Part shown: positions 42,882-51,876 of the stretch, piece after piece
Numbering within the stretch: position 1 is the first letter of the stretch
Layout: each line of letters opens with the position of its first letter
NCBI RefSeq assembly: GCF_011758655.1
Contig: NZ_JAAMPA010000001.1
Span: forward strand, 496,001-560,000
Source: Modestobacter marinus
GTDB taxonomy: Bacteria > Actinomycetota > Actinomycetes > Mycobacteriales > Geodermatophilaceae
Length of the DNA stretch: 64,000 bases
Direction of reading: 5' to 3'
The notes under the pieces: generated by a model
Told to the model about the DNA's origin: nothing
What the model saw: the letters and a program-made list of their open reading frames with translations, nothing else
Databases searched by the model: none
Translations under genes and position numbers: made by a program

Positions 42882-42901
42882 CGACAGCGCCGCCGGGCCG
42901 T

Positions 42902-43033
42902 TCAGTGCGGCCGCCGCCGGGTGCCGAACCAGGAGCCGCGGCGGCTCCCGTCGCGCCGGGACGCCGCCCGGACCAGCTCCTGCCGGTAGGCGAGCTCTGC
43001 TTCCAGGGCCGGGTTCGGGTAGTGCATCGCCAT
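42902..43033 (-). CDS. Small basic actinobacterial peptide (43 aa)
   Basis: MAMHYPNPALEAELAYRQEL then a basic Arg/Ser-rich tail. The ATG at 43033 has GAGGAGA six nt upstream, so translation is likely. Short peptides with an N-terminal Met-His/Asn-Pro, an amphipathic helix and a basic tail occur often in actinobacteria and are usually unannotated; that likeness is from memory. It sits 20 nt before the LAL regulator gene on the same strand. Function unknown. Confidence 0.6.
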   Translation of the reverse strand: MAMHYPNPALEAELAYRQELVRAASRRDGSRRGSWFGTRRRPH

Positions 43034-43190
43034 GACCGTCTCCTCGTGTCGTCGCAGTCGAACGAGGAGGACGGTCGTCCTGAGGGGGTGCCCGGCACAT
43101 CGGGCGACCACGCAGTCGTGCGCCGGTGCGGGACCGGCCGGCGTCTGAGGGGCCTCAGCCGGCGCGGCCCGGCCGTGCCCAGGGAGAGGC

Positions 43191-43697
43191 TCAGCCCACC
43201 GTGTACGCGGCGTCCTCCTGGAGGGGCTCGGAGGCGTCCACCGCCTCGTCGTCGGTGGCGTCCACCGGGGCGGGCACCGGCTCGTCGACCTCGGGGTCGA
43301 ACTCCCCGTCGGCGTCGGTGTCCGCGTAGAGGATGACGGTCAGGTCGGTGTCCGCGGTCAGCGCCGGGTCCAGCTCGACCTCGACGTCCGGGGTGGTGCC
43401 GACCTGCACCGACGTGGCGCCGAGCACCTCGCCGTCGGCGCTGACGACGACGAACCCGCCGCCGGGTGCGTTGACCGTCGCCACGACCACGCGGTCACCG
43501 GCGCCGGTCTGGTCCTCGAACTCCAGGTCGGCCATGGTGCCGCTGCCGGACTCCCCGCCCGGGGCGATCGTCGTCTCCCCGGCGGTGGCCGGCGACGACG
43601 CCGGTGCGTCGCCGGCCGGCGCGCCCTCGCCGCCCCCGCAGGCGGACAGGACGAGGACGGCAGCGGAGACGGCCCACGGGGCCCGACGGGAGGTCAT
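43191..43697 (-). CDS. Lipoprotein with possible DUF7282-type domain
   Basis: A 168-residue secreted lipoprotein. The signal peptide ends LVLSAC (Cys at ~20), followed by a Ser/Ala/Gly linker and a beta-sandwich-like acidic domain: VVVATVNAPGGGFVVVSADG, then VEVELDPALTADTDLTVILY. This pattern resembles the DUF7282 domain of secreted archaeal and actinobacterial proteins; certainty is moderate. The many Asp/Glu residues could bind cations, which is speculation. ATG at 43697; a GTG at 43730 is also open. Confidence 0.72.
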   Translation of the reverse strand: MTSRRAPWAVSAAVLVLSACGGGEGAPAGDAPASSPATAGETTIAPGGESGSGTMADLEFEDQTGAGDRVVVATVNAPGGGFVVVSADGEVLGATSVQVGTTPDVEVELDPALTADTDLTVILYADTDADGEFDPEVDEPVPAPVDATDDEAVDASEPLQEDAAYTVG

Positions 43698-44034
43698 GCC
43701 GGGGTCGTGCCCCGGACGGCGCGGCACCACACCGCCTGTGCACCGGCTCGCTGCCCGGAGTCACCTCGTCCTCGGCGTCCTGGATCAGCGGCAGGCCGGG
43801 TGGACGGGATGCCGCACCTCAGGGCGGGCGCCTGGCCACGGGCGCTCAGCAGGTGGGCGCTCGCGGAACAAAGCAGCGGCGCGCGTGGTCTGATGCAGAG
43901 AAGATGCCCACGGCACGGGTGCGCGTGCACGCGCCGTGGGTACACGAGACAGGACACCGTGCACCGGCGCACGGGCCGACGAGGACCGAGCAGACCGCCC
44001 CGCGGAGCTCGGCCAGTGCCCGAGAGGATCCCCC
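43698..44034. other. Divergent intergenic region upstream of zwf and the lipoprotein
   Basis: This 337-bp space holds no convincing gene. It contains a hairpin, CCCACGGC (43907-43914) paired with GCCGTGGG (43933-43940), about 95 nt before the zwf start, with GTGCGCGTGCAC in the loop, itself nearly palindromic. Promoters for both genes must lie here, but no clean -10/-35 pair is evident. Confidence 0.5.
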
Positions 44035-45456
44035 GTGCCTGACACCGGGACGACGAACGACCTGAACCCGACCGTCTTCGTGTTGTACGGCGCGACCGGC
44101 GACCTGGCCCGCCGGATGGTGCTGCCGGCCTTCTTCGAGCTCGCCCAGCACGAGCTGCTGCCCGAGGACTGGCGGCTCATCGGCAGCGGCCGCGGCGAGC
44201 GCTCCGACGAGGAGTTCGTCGAGCACGTGCGCGGCGCCCTCGAGGAGTTCGGGCCGGACCCGGACCAGGGCCCGTGGGAGGAGTTCTGCAGCCGGCTGCG
44301 GTTCGCCGGTGGCGGCTTCACCGCCGACGACCCGGGTCAGCTGGTCGACGCCGTGGACGCCGCCCGCAAGGAGCTCGGCGAGGACGCCCAGCTGGTGCAC
44401 TACCTCTCCCTGCCGCCCAAGGCCTTCACCGACTACACCCACGCCCTCGGCGCGCACGGGCTGGCCGAGGGGTCGCGGGTCGTCTACGAGAAGCCCTTCG
44501 GCGACTCCCCCGAGGGGTTCCGCGAGCTGGACGGCGTCGTGCACTCGGTGTTCGACGAGGAGCAGGTCTTCCGGATCGACCACTTCCTGGGCAAGGAGGG
44601 CACCCAGGACCTGCACGCCCTGCGGTTCGCCAACGGCCTGTTCGAGCACGTCTGGAGCCGCGAGCACGTCGCCCAGGTGCAGATCGACGTCCCCGAGGAC
44701 CTGGACGTCGCCGACCGCGCCGACTTCTACGACGCCACCGGCGCGACGCTGGACATGCTGGTGACCCACCTGTTCCAGGTCGCCGCCGAGGTCGCGATGG
44801 AGCCGCCGGTCAGCTTCTCGGCCAACGACATCCTGTCCGCCCGCGAGTCTGTGCTGTCGAAGTTCCGGCCGCTGGCCCCCGAGGACGTCGTCCTCGGGCA
44901 GTTCGACGGCTACCGGGACCTGGACGGCGTCCCCGACGACAGCGACACCGACACGTTCGTCGCCGCCCGGCTGTGCATCGACTCCGGTCGCTGGCGCGGC
45001 GTGCCGTTCCTGCTCCGCACCGGCAAGCGGCTGGCCGCCAAGCAGCAGCGGGTCAGCCTGATCCTGCACCGCCCCAAGGGCCCGGTGGACGACGTCCCGG
45101 CCAACGGCAACGTCGTCTCCCTGTCGCTGGCCGGCGCCGGCTCGGTGGACATCGACGTGATGGCCAAGAAGCCCGGGCCGGACCTGGACATGGCCCCGGC
45201 GCGGGTCTCGCTGGACCTGTCGAAGATCCCCGGTGGCAAGCCGCTGCCGCCCTACGTCTCGCTGATCCACGACGTGCTGGTGGGCGACCGCTCGTTGTTC
45301 ACCACCAGCGAGGGGCTGGCCCAGACCTGGCGGGCGCTGCAGCCGGTGCTCGACGCCCGGCCCGAGGTGCACCGCTACGCGCCCGGTTCGTGGGGCCCGG
45401 TGGAGGCCAACCGGCTGACCGGCGAGCACGGCTGGCTGCTGGGCCAGACCGAGTAG
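44035..45456 (+). CDS. zwf: Glucose-6-phosphate dehydrogenase
   Basis: A 473-residue enzyme that oxidises glucose 6-phosphate to 6-phosphogluconolactone in the pentose phosphate pathway. The dinucleotide loop is LYGATGDLARRMVLPA (residues ~17-32), EKPFG is present, and the active-site signature reads RIDHFLGKEGTQDL with His and Lys intact. GTG at 44035 has GAGAGGA eight nt upstream. The gene stands alone: tkt, tal, opcA and pgl, the usual actinobacterial neighbours, are absent. It may therefore be a second zwf paralogue (inference). Confidence 0.94.
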   Translation: MPDTGTTNDLNPTVFVLYGATGDLARRMVLPAFFELAQHELLPEDWRLIGSGRGERSDEEFVEHVRGALEEFGPDPDQGPWEEFCSRLRFAGGGFTADDPGQLVDAVDAARKELGEDAQLVHYLSLPPKAFTDYTHALGAHGLAEGSRVVYEKPFGDSPEGFRELDGVVHSVFDEEQVFRIDHFLGKEGTQDLHALRFANGLFEHVWSREHVAQVQIDVPEDLDVADRADFYDATGATLDMLVTHLFQVAAEVAMEPPVSFSANDILSARESVLSKFRPLAPEDVVLGQFDGYRDLDGVPDDSDTDTFVAARLCIDSGRWRGVPFLLRTGKRLAAKQQRVSLILHRPKGPVDDVPANGNVVSLSLAGAGSVDIDVMAKKPGPDLDMAPARVSLDLSKIPGGKPLPPYVSLIHDVLVGDRSLFTTSEGLAQTWRALQPVLDARPEVHRYAPGSWGPVEANRLTGEHGWLLGQTE

Positions 45457-45485
45457 CCGGACCCGTGCCGCCACCCGGCACGGAA

Positions 45486-45528
45486 CGCAGAACGGCCCCT
45501 CTCCTGAGCGGAGAGGGGCCGTTCTGCG
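45486..45528 (+). terminator. zwf terminator
   Basis: A perfect 19-bp stem (CGCAGAACGGCCCCTCTCC and its complement) with a 5-nt loop begins 29 nt after the zwf stop codon. Confidence 0.85.
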
Positions 45529-45565
45529 TGGTGGGTCCGGACCGGACGCTGGTCGCCTCGCGGCG

Positions 45566-45650
45566 GTTTGCACATCCGCGGCTCCAGCCCCCGACCGGAG
45601 TCGGGGCGGTGTTCCACGGCGGCAGTTATCTAGTGGAGCCCGGGGACACA
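45566..45650. ncRNA. Candidate structured RNA element
   Basis: An outer stem GGCTCCA (45580-45586) / TGGAGCC (45634-45640) encloses a perfect tetraloop hairpin CCCCGAC-CGGA-GTCGGGG (45589-45606). It also encloses a single-stranded stretch with AGTTATCTAG, strikingly A/T-rich for this genome. It matches no riboswitch or RNA family I can recall. Strand is not resolved; the downstream HD-domain gene favours plus. It could also be a simple repeat. Confidence 0.35.
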
Positions 45651-45768
45651 GGTCGCCCGGCCCGGACGTCGTCCACCGTACCCGCGCCCCCCGGTCCGAC
45701 ACACGTGGCGAGGACCTCAGTCCGAGCGACCGGCCAGGGCGCCCCGGCGGCGTGCCAGACTCCCGCGC

Positions 45769-46395
45769 ATGAGCGGGGTGGACTTCGACGCGTGGGCGGC
45801 GCTGGCCGGTGACTCCCCCACCTCGCGCACCGAGTGGGCCGCGGTCGTCGGCGCCTGGTCCGAGCCGCACCGCAGCTACCACGACCTCGCCCACCTGGCG
45901 GCGGTGCTGGGCATCGTCGAGGAGCTGGCCGGGCACGCCGCCGACCCGGTCGCCGTCCGGCTGGCCGCCTGGTACCACGACGTCGCCTACGACCCGCAGC
46001 GCAGCGACAACGAGGAGGTCAGCGCCGCCCGGGCGCGGATCGGCCTGCTCGGCCTGGTGGACGACGCCACGGTCGCCGAGGTCGAGCGGCTGGTGCTGCT
46101 GACCGCCGGGCACGACCCGGAGCCGGACGACGCCGATGGTGCGGTGCTGTGCGACGCCGACCTCGCGGTGCTGGCCAGCCCCCCGGCCGCGTACGCCGGC
46201 TACGCCTCCGCGGTGCGCGCCGAGTACGGCCACCTGTCCGACGCCGACTTCACCGCCGGGCGGATCGCCGTGCTGGAGCAGCTGCTGGCCCTGCCGGCGC
46301 TGTACCGGGTGCCGGTGGCGGCGCAGCGGTGGACCGAGCCGGCCCGGGCCAACCTGACCGCCGAGCTCACCCTGCTGCGCGCGCGTTCGGCCTGA
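45769..46395 (+). CDS. HD-superfamily metal-dependent phosphohydrolase
   Basis: A 208-residue protein. YHDLAHLAAVL (residues ~37-47) and AAWYHDVAYDP (~67-77) supply the His/His-Asp metal ligands of the predicted HD phosphohydrolase group (COG4339 type), and LCDADLAVL near 128 gives a further Asp. Substrate unknown, perhaps a nucleotide. ATG at 45769. Confidence 0.85.
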   Translation: MSGVDFDAWAALAGDSPTSRTEWAAVVGAWSEPHRSYHDLAHLAAVLGIVEELAGHAADPVAVRLAAWYHDVAYDPQRSDNEEVSAARARIGLLGLVDDATVAEVERLVLLTAGHDPEPDDADGAVLCDADLAVLASPPAAYAGYASAVRAEYGHLSDADFTAGRIAVLEQLLALPALYRVPVAAQRWTEPARANLTAELTLLRARSA

Positions 46396-46513
46396 CCCCA
46401 TCGGGTGACGAGGGAGTCGCGCGTACCCGTCCGGTGACGCAGAGTCGTCCGGCGACCCGCCATCGTCCCGAAGGCCCCCGCGGGGTACCGGTCGCCAGAC
46501 AGAGGAGCTCCTC

Positions 46514-46750
46514 GTGCGTCTCGGAACCGGCATCTTCCTGCTCGCCATCGGCGCTGTCCTCACCTTCGCGGTGAGTGCGCAGGTCAGCGGCATCGACCTC
46601 GACGTCGTCGGCTGGATCCTGATGGCCGTCGGGGCCCTGGGCATCGTCGTCGAGCTGGCCGTGTGGGCACCGCGCCGTCGTCGCGTGGTGCGCACCGACG
46701 GCTACGAGGGCGGGCCGGTCCGCCGGTCCACCACGGAGGAGACCTACTAG
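46514..46750 (+). CDS. DUF6458 family small membrane protein
   Basis: A 78-residue protein with two helices (LGTGIFLLAIGAVLTFAVSA and VGWILMAVGALGIVVELAVW) and a basic C-terminal tail. This pattern is typical of actinobacterial DUF6458. GTG at 46514 with AGAGGAG just upstream. Its stop overlaps the end of the convergent DUF4031 gene. Confidence 0.82.
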   Translation: MRLGTGIFLLAIGAVLTFAVSAQVSGIDLDVVGWILMAVGALGIVVELAVWAPRRRRVVRTDGYEGGPVRRSTTEETY

Positions 46751-47022
46751 GTCGAGGCGGTCCGGGTCTTCCTGACCCGCAGGCCGGCGGCGAGCAGCCG
46801 CTGCAGCAGCTCGCGGGAGCCGACCGGCTCCGCGCCGGCGGCCACTGCCTCGTCGTAGAGGTCCTCCGGGACGTCGTAGTGGTCGCCCTGGAAGGCCCGC
46901 CGCGGGATGCCCAGGTGGGCGGCGACGAAGGCGTGCAGCTCGTCGTGGTCGACGTCGCTCACCAGGTGCGACCACCGCCGCCCCCGCCACGGCCAGACAG
47001 GGGTGTCGATCAGCAGTGCCAC
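46747..47022 (-). CDS. DUF4031 domain protein
   Basis: A 91-residue protein beginning MALLIDTPVWPWRGRRWSHL with the HLVSDVDHDELHAFAA-like region and GDHYDVPEDLYDEAV that define DUF4031. The conserved Asp/His residues suggest a small hydrolase or metal protein, but function is unknown. The ATG at 47022 is divergent from the oxidoreductase gene by 31 bp. Confidence 0.85.
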   Translation of the reverse strand: MALLIDTPVWPWRGRRWSHLVSDVDHDELHAFVAAHLGIPRRAFQGDHYDVPEDLYDEAVAAGAEPVGSRELLQRLLAAGLRVRKTRTAST

Positions 47023-47053
47023 GCGGACAGTCTGCCCCGGCTACGGTCAGGGC

Positions 47054-48049
47054 GTGACTGCAGAGATCCGTTGGGGCGTCGTCGGGCCGGGCCGCATCGC
47101 CGAGCAGGTGGTGCAGGACTTCGGGCACGTGCCGGGCGCACGGGCGGTCGCCGTCGCCTCCCGCTCGCTGGACCGCGCCAAGGACTTCGCCGACCGGCAC
47201 GGGATCGAGCGCGCACACGGCTCCTACGCCGAGGTGCTGGCCGACCCCGACGTCGACGTCCTCTACGTCGCCACCCCGCACCCGCAGCACCACGCCGTCT
47301 CCCTCGGTGCGATCCGGGCCGGCAAGGCGCTGCTGGTGGAGAAGTCGTTCACCGCCACCGTCGCCGGGGCCACCGAGGTGGTCGACGCCGCGCGCGCGTC
47401 CGGCGTCTTCGCGATGGAGGCGATGTGGACGCGGTTCCAGCCGGCCGTCGTCCGGGCGCGGGAGCTGATCGCCGAGGGCGCCATCGGGGAGGTGCGCTCG
47501 GTGCAGGCCGACCTGGGCGTGTCCCGCGCCTTCGACCCCACCGACCGGCTGTTCGCCAAGGAGCTCGGCGGGGGCGCGCTGCTCGACCTCGGGGTCTACG
47601 TCGTCTCCTTCGCCCAGATGCTGCTGGGTGACCCGGACACCGTGACCGCCACCGGTTCGCTGTTCGAGACCGGCGTCGACGCCGAGGCATCACTGCTGCT
47701 CGGCTACGCCGACGGCCGGTCGGCGACGCTGATGACCTCGCTGCGCAACGCCCTGCCCGGGCAGGCCCGGGTCTTCGGGACGGCGGGCTGGATCGACGTC
47801 CTGCCCCGCTTCCACCACCCGCAGACGATCGTGCTGCACCGGGCCGGCGCGGAGCCTGCGGAGATCACCCTCCCCCAGCTCGGCGGCGGCTACTCCCACG
47901 AGCTGATCGAGGTCACCGAGTGCCTGCGGGCCGGGCGGACGGAGAGCACGGTCATGCCGCTCGCCGACACCCTCGCCGTCCAGTCGGTGCTCGAGCAGGC
48001 CGCCGGTCAGCTGGGCGTGACGTTCGCCGAGGACCCCGCCGCCCTCTGA
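47054..48049 (+). CDS. Gfo/Idh/MocA family oxidoreductase
   Basis: A 331-residue NAD(P)-dependent dehydrogenase. The Rossmann loop GVVGPGRIAEQVVQDF is at residues ~8-23, YVATPHPQHHAVSL near 76, and the catalytic region reads LLVEKSF, with Ser replacing the Pro of the common EKP motif. The C-terminal domain contains GGGALLDLGVYVVSFA. It resembles dihydrodiol dehydrogenase-like members acting on sugars or cyclic diols. GTG start at 47054; its last 43 nt overlap the convergent DUF72 gene. Confidence 0.9.
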   Translation: MTAEIRWGVVGPGRIAEQVVQDFGHVPGARAVAVASRSLDRAKDFADRHGIERAHGSYAEVLADPDVDVLYVATPHPQHHAVSLGAIRAGKALLVEKSFTATVAGATEVVDAARASGVFAMEAMWTRFQPAVVRARELIAEGAIGEVRSVQADLGVSRAFDPTDRLFAKELGGGALLDLGVYVVSFAQMLLGDPDTVTATGSLFETGVDAEASLLLGYADGRSATLMTSLRNALPGQARVFGTAGWIDVLPRFHHPQTIVLHRAGAEPAEITLPQLGGGYSHELIEVTECLRAGRTESTVMPLADTLAVQSVLEQAAGQLGVTFAEDPAAL

Positions 48050-48846
48050 CGGGCCTTCGGCGGCGGCTTCGGCGGCCAGGCCGCCCCGCTGGCCTGGGCC
48101 ATGGTCGGCACCCGGGTGTGCGTGCCGCCGGTGGCCCGGACCGCGTCGGCGAAGGTGACCGCGTCGACGGTGGCCGCGCCGCCGGGGTCGTTGTTGAAGT
48201 AGACGAGGACGTCGTCCTGGCCGTAGGTCTCGGCCAGCCGCTGCGCCCACAGCTGCAGCGTCTCCGGCCGGTAGCCCCAGCCGTGCTCACCGGTGTGCAG
48301 CCGCAGGTAGCCCCACTCGGCGGTGCGCCACAGCGGTGCGATGGGCTGCTCGGCGCGGTCGGCCCAGCACAGCGCGGCCTGGTACCGCTCCAGCAGCCCG
48401 CGGACCTCGTCGGTCCACCAGCTCTCGTGCCGCGGCTCGACGGCCACCCGGGTGCCGGCCGGGAACTGCCCGAGGCACTCGTTGAGCAGGTCGACGTCGG
48501 CCTTCAGCGTGGGCGGCAGCTGCAGCAGCACGGCGTCCAGCCGGTCGCCCAGCCCGGCGACCCGGTCCATCAGCCGGGCCACGGGCTCGGCCGGTTCCCG
48601 CAGCCGCTTCAGGTGGGTGAGGAATCGGGAGGCCTTCACCGCCCACCGGTAGTCCGGCGGGGTGCGCTCGCGCCAGCGCTCGAAGGTGGCCCGCTCGGGC
48701 AGCCGGTAGAAGGCGTTGTTGCTCTCCACGGTGGCGAAGTGCTCGGCGTGGTGCTCCAGCCACAGCCGCTGCGGCAGCACCGGCGGGTAGAACCGGCCGC
48801 GCCAGTCGCGGTACTGCCAGCCCGACGTCCCGATCACCACCGTCAC
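48007..48846 (-). CDS. DUF72 family protein
   Basis: A 279-residue TIM-barrel-like protein. It begins IGTSGWQYRDWRGRFYP, followed by ESNNAFYRLPERATFERW, YRWAVKASRFLTHLKRL, VAVEPRHESWW and a late VYFNNDPGG, all DUF72 hallmarks. Biochemical role unknown. GTG at 48846; the basic, Pro-rich C terminus overlaps the oxidoreductase 3' end on the other strand. Confidence 0.9.
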   Translation of the reverse strand: MTVVIGTSGWQYRDWRGRFYPPVLPQRLWLEHHAEHFATVESNNAFYRLPERATFERWRERTPPDYRWAVKASRFLTHLKRLREPAEPVARLMDRVAGLGDRLDAVLLQLPPTLKADVDLLNECLGQFPAGTRVAVEPRHESWWTDEVRGLLERYQAALCWADRAEQPIAPLWRTAEWGYLRLHTGEHGWGYRPETLQLWAQRLAETYGQDDVLVYFNNDPGGAATVDAVTFADAVRATGGTHTRVPTMAQASGAAWPPKPPPKARQRAAGSSANVTPS

Positions 48847-48870
48847 CAGAGCCGCCTACCCTGCTCGGCC

Positions 48871-49257
48871 ATGAGCGACTCCCCCGCGCGTTTCAAGGAC
48901 CTCTGCCTCGACGCCGTGGACCACCAGGCGCTGGCCGACTGGTGGTGCTCGGCCATGGGGTACCGGCGCGACGAGCGCCCCGGCTGGGAGCCCGACTGGC
49001 CGGTGCCGCTGGTCGACCCCACCGGCGCCGGCCCGGCCATCTGGGTCAACCTGGTGCCGGAGCCCAAGACGGTCAAGAACCGCGTGCACCACGACGTCAC
49101 CGGCGACACCGGGGCGCTGCTGGCGATGGGCGCCACCCTCGTCCGGGCCCGGGACGACGTCGACGCCTCCGACCACGATGCCGGGCTGATCAGCTGGGAC
49201 GTCCTGGCCGACCCCGAGGGCAACGAGTTCTGCTGTTTCGCCCCGGACGAGGCCTGA
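48871..49257 (+). CDS. VOC-family (glyoxalase-like) protein
   Basis: A 128-residue protein starting FKDLCLDAVDHQALADWWCS with VLADPEGNEFCCFAPDE at the end, the pattern of actinobacterial glyoxalase-like (VOC) proteins. KNRVHHDVTGD in the middle supplies a candidate metal His. Substrate unknown. ATG at 48871, 24 bp from the divergent DUF72 start. Confidence 0.85.
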   Translation: MSDSPARFKDLCLDAVDHQALADWWCSAMGYRRDERPGWEPDWPVPLVDPTGAGPAIWVNLVPEPKTVKNRVHHDVTGDTGALLAMGATLVRARDDVDASDHDAGLISWDVLADPEGNEFCCFAPDEA

Positions 49258-49299
49258 GCGAGCACTGCGCGACCTGGCCGCCGCCCGGTCCGCGGCGCC

Positions 49300-49391
49300 C
49301 TGACTCTGGTCCGCCGTGATCACCCCGGGTTGACGGGGGTCTCCCGACTCGGGAGGCACCTGCCGACCCGAGGTGATCACCGGCCAGTCAG
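49300..49391. repeat. Long inverted repeat with two GTGATCAC palindromes
   Basis: CTGACT at the left pairs with AGTCAG at the right; inside these, CCGTGATCACCCCGGGT pairs imperfectly with ACCCGAGGTGATCACCGG. A small hairpin CTCCCG-act-CGGGAG sits at the centre. The whole could extrude as a cruciform or end both convergent transcripts. Its GGTGATCACCGG (49372-49383) matches the reconstructed empty target of both IS30 copies. Confidence 0.65.
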
Positions 49392-49437
49392 GAAACCGAT
49401 GGTGCGCCGGCGGAGCCGCAGGCCCCCGGAACGCGAC

Positions 49438-49468
49438 AGGGGCGGCCCCGCGATGCGGGACCGCCCCT
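49438..49468 (-). terminator. groEL terminator hairpin
   Basis: AGGGGCGG pairs with CCGCCCCT and an inner CCCGC-gat-GCGGG extends the stem, about 100 nt beyond the groEL stop. Confidence 0.7.
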
Positions 49469-49566
49469 GGCGGGTGGTGCTGTGGTGCAGGTGACGCGGT
49501 GGAACGGCTACGTCGCAGGGACCCGCGGCGCGCGGAGCGCGTCGTGGGGGGCGACGTGGTCCTTCA

Positions 49567-51300
<1,734 letters not shown>

Positions 51301-51317
51301 TCACCGTTCCGACCTGG

Positions 51318-51344
51318 TTGGCACTCGGGTTGCCCGAGTGCCAG
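51318..51344 (-). promoter_or_regulatory. CIRCE operator 1 (HrcA site)
   Basis: TTGGCACTC, nine bases, GAGTGCCAG. This fits the consensus TTAGCACTC-N9-GAGTGCTAA closely, with perfect GGCACTC/GAGTGCC core arms, 120 nt upstream of groEL. Confidence 0.92.
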
Positions 51345-51352
51345 TTCGAAGT

Positions 51353-51379
51353 CTGGCACTCGACCCAGGCGAGTGCAAG
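51353..51379 (-). promoter_or_regulatory. CIRCE operator 2 (HrcA site)
   Basis: CTGGCACTC, nine bases, GAGTGCAAG. A second, slightly weaker CIRCE starts 35 bp (centre to centre) from the first, so the two lie on nearly the same kind of DNA face spacing and could bind HrcA cooperatively (inference). Confidence 0.88.
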
Positions 51380-51411
51380 AAGGGGGGTGGACCCCCGGCC
51401 CGGAGACGCAG

Positions 51412-51446
51412 CGAGGCCCGGCCCCCCGACGGGGGACCGGGCCTCG
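51412..51446 (-). terminator. csp terminator hairpin
   Basis: CGAGGCCCGG and CCGGGCCTCG, with an inner CCCCC/GGGGG pairing, lie 15 nt beyond the csp stop and separate it from the groEL control region. Confidence 0.8.
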
Positions 51447-51460
51447 TGGTGCTCGCCGGG

Positions 51461-51661
51461 TCAGGCGCTCTGGACGGCGTCCGCCTGTGGGCCCTTCTCG
51501 CCCTGGACGACCTCGAAGCTGACCCGCTGGCCCTCTTCGAGGCTCTTGTACCCGTCCATCTGGATGGCCGAGTAGTGGACGAAGACGTCCTGGCCGCCGT
51601 CGACGGCGATGAAGCCGAAGCCCTTCTCGGCGTTGAACCACTTCACGGTGCCCTGTGCCAC
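51461..51661 (-). CDS. Cold-shock protein CspA family
   Basis: A 66-residue single cold-shock domain with RNP1 (KGFGFIAV) and RNP2 (VFVHYSAI) intact, ending PQADAVQSA. It binds single-stranded RNA and prevents structure formation. GTG at 51661 has GGGAG six nt upstream. It sits between groEL and the threonine-synthase-like gene, an arrangement I recall from Streptomyces. Its upstream region holds a strong palindrome (51827-51844). Confidence 0.95.
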   Translation of the reverse strand: MAQGTVKWFNAEKGFGFIAVDGGQDVFVHYSAIQMDGYKSLEEGQRVSFEVVQGEKGPQADAVQSA

Positions 51662-51826
51662 GTGTGCTCCCACGTTCAGTGCGTGCGGACGACCCCTTGA
51701 GACTCGAGGAGCCGGGTCTCGCTCTTCCGCCCGCCGAACACGAACGTGGAACTCGAACCGGGCGGAACGGTACAGGAACTGGTGTCCCAGGTCACGGCGC
51801 TGACCAGGCACTTCCCTCATCCGTGT

Positions 51827-51844
51827 GGTAACGGATCCGTCACC
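51827..51844. promoter_or_regulatory. GTRACGGATCCGTYAC-type palindrome upstream of csp
   Basis: GGTAACGGATCCGTCACC is an 18-bp palindrome with a single mismatched pair. It lies ~165 nt before the csp start and 33 nt past the threonine-synthase-like stop. It resembles a dimeric regulator site (Crp- or MtrA-like half-sites are possible), but the factor is unknown. Confidence 0.45.
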
Positions 51845-51876
51845 CTCCGCCCGCGACCCCTCGGCCGGGGACGCCC

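Larger units (their letters stand above)
45457..45768. other. Gene-free region between zwf and the HD-domain gene
   Basis: These 312 bp hold the zwf terminator (45486-45528) and a candidate structured RNA (45566-45650). The remaining ~115 bp (45654-45768) show no clear coding or regulatory signal. Confidence 0.5.
49258..49566. other. Convergent intergenic region before groEL 3' end
   Basis: These 309 bp contain the inverted-repeat element at 49300-49391 and the groEL terminator at 49438-49468. The remaining ~95 bp next to the groEL stop shows nothing further. Confidence 0.6.

Noticed and set aside
40191..42989. A 932-codon plus-strand frame opposite the LAL regulator
   Set aside because: Arg/Gln/Gly-rich shadow of the regulator; the opposite frame has clear Walker and LuxR motifs.
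45601..45660. A short LysM-like string (YLVEPGDT) in a frame after zwf
   Set aside because: Only eight residues fit, the frame has no start or ribosome site and the rest is not LysM-like. The DNA is better explained as a structured non-coding element.
51662..51876. A MoaD/ThiS-like sulfur-carrier gene between csp and the threonine-synthase-like gene
   Set aside because: The minus-strand frames there give no ~90-residue beta-grasp protein ending in Gly-Gly; the gap is too short.
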